A stretch of DNA of 64,000 nt, taken from NCBI GenBank assembly GCA_003049485.1, contig PYST01000044.1, positions 62,001 through 126,000 of the forward strand, read 5' to 3'. This document shows positions 56,720 through 64,000 of the stretch, piece after piece; position 1 is the stretch's first letter; each line of letters opens with the position of its first letter. A program made the translations under genes and the position numbers. This DNA comes from Ophioceras dolichostomum. Lineage: Eukaryota > Ascomycota > Sordariomycetes > Magnaporthales > Ophioceraceae. The notes beneath the pieces are model-generated. The model saw only the letters and a program-made list of their open reading frames with translations. It ran no database searches and was not told the origin of the DNA.

Positions 56720-57374
56720 AAGCATCCCCCTGTGTGGTCCTCGTCCCGTACTTCCTAGCATGCAGTATGCCATATCTTCCTTCTTTATTGCCTCTCGGCG
56801 TGATGCCCACCGCATCTTCGTCTCGGCGTTGATTCCACGGACCTTGTCGCGATCGTCGAGGTATTCTGATCCGATTCAGGTGATAACCGCAAGCGTTCGC
56901 TTCGCATCCTCTCCTGACTTGTGGAATATTTCTCGCCATTCTTGATCGAAGAAGACGCACTCCACACAGGCTAGCAGTTCCGGGAGTGTCCAGGCCGTAG
57001 TGAACCATTGGCTTGTTACGACCTCTACCACATCGCCGCTCCGGACGTCAGCTAAGTGGGCAAAGCAGATTTTTGCGTTGTAGTACCATTGCCACCTCGA
57101 GTTGATGGCCTCAGCCACCTCATCGCTATTCCTCCTATCGATACAGACCGTGTCGATCCAGAGCCACTCGATACGTCTGAGGCGGGCTTCTGTGCAGGCA
57201 TGCAGGATCTTCTCGAAGCCTGGTCGATTCCTGATCTCGTTCATATCCCGATCAAAGGTAAACTCCTCATAGCGGAGCTCGTCGTGACTCCACACATGAC
57301 ACAGCCGCGTATGCTGGGATGTCGCTGCCGGCGAACAGGTGAAGATGAAGCGAGGTTGTACTAATGAGCCGCAT
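56720..57374 (-). pseudogene. HET-domain pseudogene
   Basis: Starts at the standard position with MRLIST (57374) and reads AGSDIPAYAAVS. The frame then slips by two bases, and the HET block SHDELRYEEFTF, WIDTVCIDRRNSDEVAEAI, FTTAWTLPELLA follows in another frame. An in-frame TGA at 56876-56878 sits within the usual ITGI segment. Beyond it the frame goes on with DDRDKVRGI, MRWASRREAIKKEDMAYCMLG, the normal end of the domain. With a frameshift and a stop inside one well-conserved domain, it is a broken HET gene. Confidence 0.75.
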
Positions 57375-57680
57375 CCTTTCGCTCAACTGAGAGTCTGGGG
57401 GGACGGCAATCTGTATAGTAGAGTCAGAAAAGTTGGTTCGTGGTTCGTGTGCAGATGAGCGTGAGTGATAAGGTGCCTTGGGTCTGTAATCCTGCGAAGG
57501 GTGATTGTTGATGCTTGAAGGCGAGGAAAGTGGAATACTCAAAGTGGCTGAGACATTTTGAGGTCTTGATAACGAAATGCGGCTGAAGTTGACGCTGCGC
57601 CCTACTTATTAATAGCCACGTGAGTGGCGTCGCAGGCAACAGTGTCCCAGCAGACGCCCTCTAATTGGTTACATGCCCGG

Positions 57681-57695
57681 TACCTACCTACCTAC
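57681..57695. repeat. (CTAC)n microsatellite
   Basis: Short run of CTAC units, also seen as scattered CTACCTACC words elsewhere in the accessory DNA. Confidence 0.6.
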
Positions 57696-58290
57696 TAGCT
57701 ACCTCTCACGCAGGTGTAGGTACAGACTGGTTTCTAGGCCGGTAACTGCAGGTGCTCACCTTTACCCACCCTGCTCCGACGTGAAAGGCATATTTCAGCT
57801 CATCCTGCTATGAAGCAGATAGTACCTGGTAAATGAGTGCTAGCCAAAAAAAAGCAGCAGTGGGAGCACTCCTGCAGGAGAGAAAGAGCTTACTCCTACT
57901 AGCACTCCATACAGAGAAGTACATGGCATAGTAGAGTTATCCTGCAGTCAAATAAACTGAGCGACCTCTCACTCAGGCCTCGCAGAAAACGCAATGGCCC
58001 CCAAGCGGCAGCACCAGAATATGGCTGCAGGATCATTGTATGTGCACCACAGAAACGAATACGCTGCAGAATCAGGAGGGCCTCCATAAGACGCCGGCTG
58101 GGCGCCGACGCGTACGGCCCGGCTTTCCCCTCATCTCGGGCCGACATTTGCAGTAATTTTGCGTGGTACGCAGAGTCGGGCACCCATACTACGCGTGCAG
58201 CTAGGTCAGGGGCCCCTTCCGTCCTAGGCTTTTGAACGGCTGTACGGCACTTAGACCCCTCTGTGCCAAGTTTCGGGCCGCCTGTCGTGC

Positions 58291-58315
58291 AGAACAGAAC
58301 AGAACAGAACAGAAC
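58291..58315. repeat. (AGAAC)5 microsatellite
   Basis: Five perfect tandem AGAAC units read directly. Confidence 0.9.
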
Positions 58316-58686
58316 ATACATGACTTGCTGATACTGCTAAGCTTTCCTCACCGTGCCGCTCACAGTGGGTGATATAGCACTTACTCCCTATGCAGTCGAA
58401 CAAAGGCGGACGGAGATATTGCTCCAGCCCAGGCTTGACCATCATGTGTGTCAGTGGCCGCCAACTTAGCTAGCTGAATCCTGACACTCCCTCGTGCTTC
58501 CTTATACCAGCTACCATGCTTGCTGCCCCTCCAAATCCCCTCCCATGGAGTCAGAGTCTTATCTTCTGCGCTGCTAGCTGGGTCTGACACGTCACCTGTC
58601 AGGGACCGATATTATCGCCAAGAACAACACAACAACGACAATCCTTCCATATATCTCAGGAACAGACCAGACTAGCCAAGCTCAAG

Positions 58687-59161
58687 ATGGGTCTCTTCGA
58701 CACTCCTCCCCCAGGAGCACGTGCCCCAATGGCACCCCCTAGCCTCAAAGGGCCTCCTAGTCGTAGGCATGTTATGCTGGCACGCACCCCACGGCCTCGT
58801 GATGCTGCGGGCGATCGAGACAAAAAGCTACGGCATGCTGTCCATGGCGACGATCGGCAGCCTCTGCCTGGGGCTGCTGTGCCTACTTCTTCACCGTGGC
58901 GGAGAACCCCTTCGAAATGGTGGGGCTGAGTCTCTGGTTCTTCTTCGACCTAGGCATAATCTGAACAACGATCATGTACGCGCCGTACGACTGGAAGGTG
59001 ACCAGCCCCCGGGTCGGGAGGAACATGGGGAGATTTTCCTGTTTTTGAGGCCCTGGGTTATGTTGGGGAACTACACTTTTGCTCGGTGGTGGCTTTTGGT
59101 ACCTGGTACGGGGTTCGGCGATAAGTGTACTATAAACTCTCCATTGGAGGAGTGGATGTAG
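58687..59161 (+). pseudogene. Integral membrane protein pseudogene, Pyr4/PaxB terpene-cyclase-like
   Basis: Coding traces run through three frames in order. MGLFDT comes first. A second frame has LLVVGMLCWHAPHGL and AIETKSYGML. A third has FFTVAENPFEMVGLSLWFFFDLG, a TGA, and MYAPYDWKV with VGRNMG. The pattern of hydrophobic spans, a KSYGM-like segment, a WFxxDL span and a YxPxDW motif resembles the small membrane terpene cyclases of fungal meroterpenoid clusters (Pyr4/PaxB family); this is by memory of the family pattern and needs a search. With two frameshifts and at least one stop it is not functional. No polyketide synthase, prenyltransferase or epoxidase lies nearby in the window. Confidence 0.45.
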
Positions 59162-60500
59162 AGTATATGAGACTAGACTGCACTGGACTAGAACCACGCC
59201 AATAAAGGGCTATATTTTCGGCATTCGCAGACGCAGTCTATGCTACTCCACTGAGTCTTCTCGAGTTCGTCCGTCTACTAGCGTTAGGGTTCCCGCCAGA
59301 GCCTTTGTTCTTTTCTGTCGAGCATAGGACGACGCATTTCGGAGACATTCCTCTCGCCGCCCTCCAAAAGCCCGGCCCCTCTCACCGAAGTGCCTAGATG
59401 AGCAGCCCGTTGTCCACGGTCACGAGGATTGCGCTATCCGTAGACAGCAACGTTTTTTCCCTTTCAGCTCAAGCCTTGGGCTCATAGTACCCCAGGGTCT
59501 ACCACCTTCCTCGGCCCTTAAGTATCTGTGTCCCTCGACAGCGAATTTGGTAGGTGCTCCCAGCCGTTACCCCGATTCTTGAGCAGGCTTTTGCACTCGA
59601 ACACATTGCTTCGGCGAAGAACAATTATAACGCGCCTACGAGGCCTAATTGGTCGACGAACTCAAGGAACTCAGGTTTCTTGAACATGTTTTTGCGCTTG
59701 CAGGACAATGCACGCATACTATTTTACAGCGACGCCCTCCTCTTTTTTCTTTTTTTTTCTATAGTACTTGCGAGATTTGGAGCCCCACCGCACCCAAGGT
59801 GGCCAAGGACTGGCGATGGCGACCCAGGACACGATTGCCGCTAGGTGACGACAGGTTGCCCCCCAGTAACAACTAACGCGGAGTTGGAATCGTACGCGAG
59901 GCCCTTCGTGCTGGGACCTGAGTAAGCGATGCGGTTCGAGTGCGGAGAAAGGGTGCTCAAGATTCCGGAGTTCCGTGAGTAGTTAGCCGTCGTGATGGGA
60001 AGCGCCGTCCTCGACTCCTGCTCGTTATTAAGATGGTAAGTCTTCTGGCTCCTCTAAGATAACTTCGGGCGAGGTAGGAGCGTCGTGGTGATTGTCAGAC
60101 AGGCCGGCAGGCAAGTCAGCGTGGTAAAGATGCTTTCATCATCCTATCCACATATTGACCTCATTTCCACCACTGCCTGATCTGATTCTGTCCAAGCCGA
60201 CGGGATGGACCGACCACACGACGTGCCCGACGAGTGGTGGCTCTTCATCTCGACCAAGCAGCTGCCCGAATCTTGAGGCGCTTCAGGGGCATCATCATCG
60301 TCTAACTGACGCCTTCGGGACTAGACAACCTTAGGTGGGAAAATCTTGGAAGTAGGCAATTGCCTAGGACGCTCGTCGGATCGTAATAAAGTCTAGGAAT
60401 CTGATTTGGGGCAGTCGGGGAGACTGCAGTCAGCGACATCATCCTCGATGATGAGGCGATGCTTTTTTTTAAAGGAAAAAAATAGATAAAAAAAAAAGCG

Positions 60501-60560
60501 CGATATCGATATGCTGAATATCGATATGAAGAATATCGATGTGAATACCGATATGAGGAG
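60501..60560. repeat. Imperfect ~15-nt tandem repeat (GAATATCGATATGAA type)
   Basis: Four imperfect units built on GATATCGATATG, changed at one or two positions each. The unit is itself nearly palindromic (ATATCGATAT). Confidence 0.7.
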
Positions 60561-60763
60561 TACTAAGGCCCTATGGATACCATAGAGGGCCTAGAATGTG
60601 GTCGCCTGGTCAATGAGCTCCCGGACTCTGAGGGAAGAGTGGCCCAAGCAGAGCGTCTGCGTGGGTCTTATTCCCAGAAGGCGCCTGGAGGTGGTGTGCT
60701 TTTTGATGATTGTTGCTCAAGGCACTTGAGAGAATCTGGGTTCAAGGGAGCATGGCCCGGGCA

Positions 60764-60876
60764 TGCAATGTAATGTACTGTCTTGTAATTTGTAGTGTGC
60801 TTTGCAGCGGACCAGCGCGTGCTCTACATCGTCAAATACCGTACGAACGAGGTAATGCCACGGCACACAGTACAAT
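60764..60876. mobile_element. Short inverted-terminal repeat element (MITE-like), copy C
   Basis: Left end TGCAATGTAATGTACTG, almost identical to copy B for 9 bases and sharing GTA spacing with copy A. The right end ACAGTACAATCC is a weaker inverted match. Noncoding. Confidence 0.35.
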
Positions 60877-61236
60877 CCAGACCACATCACGATACATCAC
60901 ATATCGGGATCTGTTCGCAGAATAAACCTCGCTGCTGTTGTTATTCGTACACGATACCGCTACTCGTGCATAGTATCTGCCGCTCGCTATGCTATAGTCG
61001 CTGATATTGTGTAAGACTATGCCACTGGGAGTCGCTTTATGATCCTCCTTTCCTCGTTCAGACCTCTCTTCTCTTTTTCTAACCGTTCCCCGAGCCGTGA
61101 TAGCTTCAAAATCTTCTATTCGCCGTGTCCCACTCTTGCCGGAAGCAGACGTAGTGGCTCTTCTTCCCTTTTCCCCCCGCCCCCCCCTCCCCTTCAGCAG
61201 CAGCTGCTATCGTTCCTATCCTCGCCGCTGTATCTG

Positions 61237-61455
61237 CTAGAACTTCTCGAGCTGAGTCTTTATGATTTCCTCCTGCTGCATATACAGCTCGTCGGAGCCC
61301 ACTGGCTTCTCGTCATCCTGCTCTTGCTCTAGTTCTTGCTCTTCCTCTTGCTCTTCCTCTTGCTCTTTCTCTTTCTCTTCCTCTTGCTCTTCCTCTTGCT
61401 CTCGCTGCTGCGGAGATCGAAGTACAAGCTCTGATGATCCTCCGAAGTTCGGCTG
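61237..61455 (-). pseudogene. In-frame continuation of the Q/E-rich gene beyond TAA
   Basis: Directly after the TAA at 61456-61458 the same frame is open for about 72 codons to a TAG at 61237-61239. It reads GGSSELVLRSP, then a QEEE/KEKE tract, then VGSDELYMQQEEIIKTQLEKF, which looks like a coiled-coil tail. TAA stands where CAA (Gln, in a Q-rich context) would fit. It is read as a lost or readthrough C-terminus. Confidence 0.45.
61316..61411. repeat. (CTTGCTCTTCCT)n tandem repeat, coding on the minus strand
   Basis: Imperfect 12-nt units. On the minus strand they encode QEEE/KEKE repeats that lie in frame with the Q/E-rich gene, beyond its TAA stop. Confidence 0.8.
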
Positions 61456-62585
61456 TTAAGGCTGAGACTGAGGGCGAGGGGTGGACCGAGAGGCTTCGGG
61501 GTTGAGCTGCGTAGGCTGAGGGACGAACTGTGAAGCCTCGGGATTCAGCAGTGTAGGCTGAGGTTGGGGCGTCATCAGTCGTGCCTCGGGATTCATAGCA
61601 TAGTAGTGGCCGTTGCTGCTCATGTGCCCCTGACCACCTCGCTCTGTCCGCTCAAACCGCCGCGATGGGGATAGTGGCGACGACGGGGGCGGCAAGATTT
61701 GGGAGCCGGAAAATGTAGTCCGCCGTGGATTGCCGGTAGTGGTCGATGTTCCTCGGAAGAACATGACCGGAGGAGTGATGATATCTTCGTTGATCTCTGG
61801 AACTAGCGGCTCCTGTTGGACTGGCACAGCGGCCCAAGCAGCCACAAGAACTGCTGACGGCGCAGCCCTCACCGGTGGCTGCTGGAGACTCGCCTGGCCA
61901 CGAAGGCCACGGAGGACTTGAAGCTCCACCTCGAGAAGGATGCGGGCGATCGTTTCCTGATCTGTATGCCTCATTTTCGGGGCCGATGCCGCCGCTGCAG
62001 GCCACCCCTGTGCTCGCTGGCTCAGAGGCAGCCGGCGGCCGTAGACGTCGGTGTCGAAGCTAGGTGGCTCAGGGGGGTACGCCGCGCGAAGGAAGCCGTT
62101 CTCGATTTTGTCCGGGTCAACAACCTGATATGTCTCGTTGATAAGGGTTAGTCGTGCGTCGATTTGCCCAGTCCGGACGCCTCACTAGCGGTGGCACGTA
62201 CCTGGCCAGCTTGGCCCTGCGAGCCTCTCTCGTCGGTGTCTCGCACAGGGACGGCGTCCTCGGCCTCGCCTTTCGGGACTGTGGCATCGGCCGTGGGCTC
62301 CTGCGCGGAGGCGTTCCGCTCACTTAACCAATTCGAGAACCACAATTCTCGCTGGTCTCCCCTGCACAGCATCGGTATGTGCGGGAGCTGGTCTGTATTG
62401 TCCGAATTGGGCTCCCAGATATAAGGATCCGCGGGTCTCTTAGTAGCCTTGCGTTGTTTGTCGTCGGCCGTCTGTGCGTCCTCGCGATCTTCACCCTTTC
62501 CGCTGCTGGTGGACGAGTCTCCGGGCGGGCGGGGATCTCGCGGGTCCTGAGGGTGTTGCGAGTCTGGAGGATCTTGCGGCGCCAT
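61456..62585 (-). CDS. Hypothetical Pro/Gln/Glu-rich protein, two exons
   Basis: Exons 62585-62202 and 62133-61456 (intron GTACGT..CGAG with CGACTAAC branch site) total 1,062 nt (353 residues). No domain is recognised. The N-terminal 60 residues are Pro/Asp-rich and probably disordered. A folded-looking block follows (DPYIWEPN, ELWFSNWLSERNA). Exon 2 starts TYQVVDPDKIENGFLRAAYPPEPPSFDTDVYGRRLP (a continuous conserved-looking segment, here only partly meaningful) and contains DQETIARILLEVELQVLRGL, a likely helix. Three imperfect NPEA..PQPQPT repeats precede a TAA stop that may be secondary. The exon pair and open frame support a real or recently real gene; function unknown. Confidence 0.55.
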
Positions 62586-64000
62586 GTCGGACGTGGCTTG
62601 ACTCCTTCCTCTAGGAATCTAGGTAGTGATGCGTACTGTTCGAGATAGATGAGGTCGTAGGTCTGCTTGAAAAAGGGATGTGTTTGGGGATCAGGTCAAC
62701 TAGGTCTGTTTGAAAAAAAAAGTGTGGGTGGTTGGGGATTCGGTCAGGATCGAGAGACCATTTGATGAAAATTTCAAGATGTCTGATGTTTTGATTTCCT
62801 GTGAACGCGAACACTGTTGCACCTTCCTTCCATGCCTATGCAACGGGTATGAAAGCTGCCAGGCCTGCTGGGAAGGCTCGATACATGTGGGGTGCCATGG
62901 GGGTGCCCCTGGGTGCCCACGTGTACCTCCAGCCTAGTACCTAGTACTAGTAGGTGGTAGGTACCTAGGGTACCTGGCGCTTGGTGGGAAGGCGAGATCC
63001 CAACCAGGAGCGAAATTCACAAGCCGGTTCCTTACGCGTCGTTCTTGGTCAGGCTTGAACTTGGAAGACACCAAATGAGGCCGGGAGCCGGCGACTCTGA
63101 GGGGGCAAAGCTTAATTGATGTTCAAAGTTGTGCTGTAGCGTGGGCTCCGTTGCTGTCACCTGTAAGCCCCTTTATCTACAACGAGGAACCATTTTCTTG
63201 AGTAACAGGATAAACGACTTTGTGAAGAACAGCTATGGCGGTGGCGATATGGTAATGATGATGGTGGTGGAGGTGGAGGGAAAGTTTCCTCTTCCGGTCT
63301 ACACATTCGCACAATACCAATACAAATCATTGGGGCAAGGTCTGAGCAGTTGCCTCTCAGTACGCCCCATTACAGTCCCGCTTGCTGGAAGGCTGCCTCT
63401 CTCCGGACGAGGGATCGAAGTTTCCCGTGCTTGGCGATGATTTTGGACTTGCTCGATAGATGACTGTGGATGATGTGAAATCAAGGTTTTCAGCCTCAAC
63501 TCTGCTATGCAACCTTACATCTAACGCACTTCACCTACCAATTTGGTCGGCTAATGCATGTAGAGGTGGCAACATTTAAGCATATGTGCACCTCTTTGAG
63601 CCTCCTTAACCTAATAATAGCGGCAGACCTCGTTTTGCTGCCCTGGTGATAACGTCCTCATGACTGTCCCAATGACTCTGCTGAACTCCACTTGGTACTC
63701 TCAGTTTTCTGTCCTTCAATGGCCCATTCATTCCTGGGCCAGGATAACACGAGGAGTGATCTCAGGGAATTCAGAGGCAGTCATGATTTCGCCCGGACAA
63801 GAATTGTGTGCAGACAGGCACGACTTGCACACGACCTGCTTAGGGCTTCAGAAATGGACAGCGTACATTACTTCCCGGTCCCACACAAATTCATCTTCGT
63901 TTTTTGCCAATCAATATGAGCGGCATCGAAGACTTCCAATGCCTCAGTCCTCCCTCTCTCTCACTGGCCTTGGTTGCTCGCTCGTGCGTCCAATTTCCAA
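62586..64000. other. No supportable gene
   Basis: Gene-free as far as I can see. A TAGTACCTAGTAC-type palindromic patch lies at 62935-62970 and a GATGGTGGTGGAGG tract near 63255-63280. Confidence 0.45.

Larger units (their letters stand above)
59162..61236. other. Intergenic accessory DNA
   Basis: About 2 kb with no gene I can support. It includes A-rich tracts (60470-60500), a short ATATCGAT-based repeat and one short TGCAATGTA-ended element. Confidence 0.45.

Overview
The window looks like nuclear DNA of a filamentous ascomycete (Pezizomycotina, probably a Sordariomycete-type genome; the rank is inferred). Genes carry short introns (about 65-270 nt) with GT or GC donors, CTAAC/CTGAC-like branch sites and AG acceptors. 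The gene content is typical of such fungi: HET-domain proteins, HeLo-like and 2EXR proteins, a secreted aspartic protease, a carotenoid oxygenase and a small secreted cysteine-rich protein. I saw no tRNA, rRNA or CRISPR. Spliced models below were built by eye; where exons are given, their summed length is a multiple of three and the joined frame is open.

Left part (1-9.5 kb): gene-poor, with one small secreted cysteine-rich protein and two broken tandem copies of a small cysteine-rich family. 9.5-18.1 kb holds the most interesting locus. A roughly 1,987-residue kinase-ankyrin protein (its kinase exons and giant ankyrin exon prove to be one gene) is divergently paired with a HeLo-like/pseudokinase protein. 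The layout resembles the sensor/executioner gene pairs of fungal regulated cell death, and the second protein has an MLKL-like domain order. 18.7-21.1 kb: a four-span membrane protein with a C-terminal PPxY motif, followed by a decayed paralog.

Middle (22-38 kb): carotenoid oxygenase; a 2EXR protein ended by an in-frame TAG with coding-like sequence beyond it; formyltetrahydrofolate deformylase; a secreted pepsin-like protease; a PMU1-like histidine phosphatase; a HET-domain protein; and a second pepsin-like protein whose second catalytic aspartate is lost.

Right-centre (38-56 kb): mostly conserved housekeeping genes: EIF1AD-like protein, ALG3 mannosyltransferase, peroxisomal D-amino-acid oxidase, UDP-glucose 4-epimerase, SUN-domain nuclear-envelope protein, FAD synthase and the DBP4 ribosome-biogenesis helicase. 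Two of these genes need GC-AG introns.

Right end (56-64 kb): decayed accessory DNA. It has a HET pseudogene, a C-terminal membrane-protein fragment, a frameshifted membrane terpene-cyclase-like pseudogene, microsatellites, short TGCAATGTA-ended elements, and a Q/E-rich two-exon gene ended by an in-frame TAA. Several broken genes have a stop exactly where a CAG, CAA or TGG codon is expected, so C-to-T change at CpA dinucleotides is a candidate common cause.
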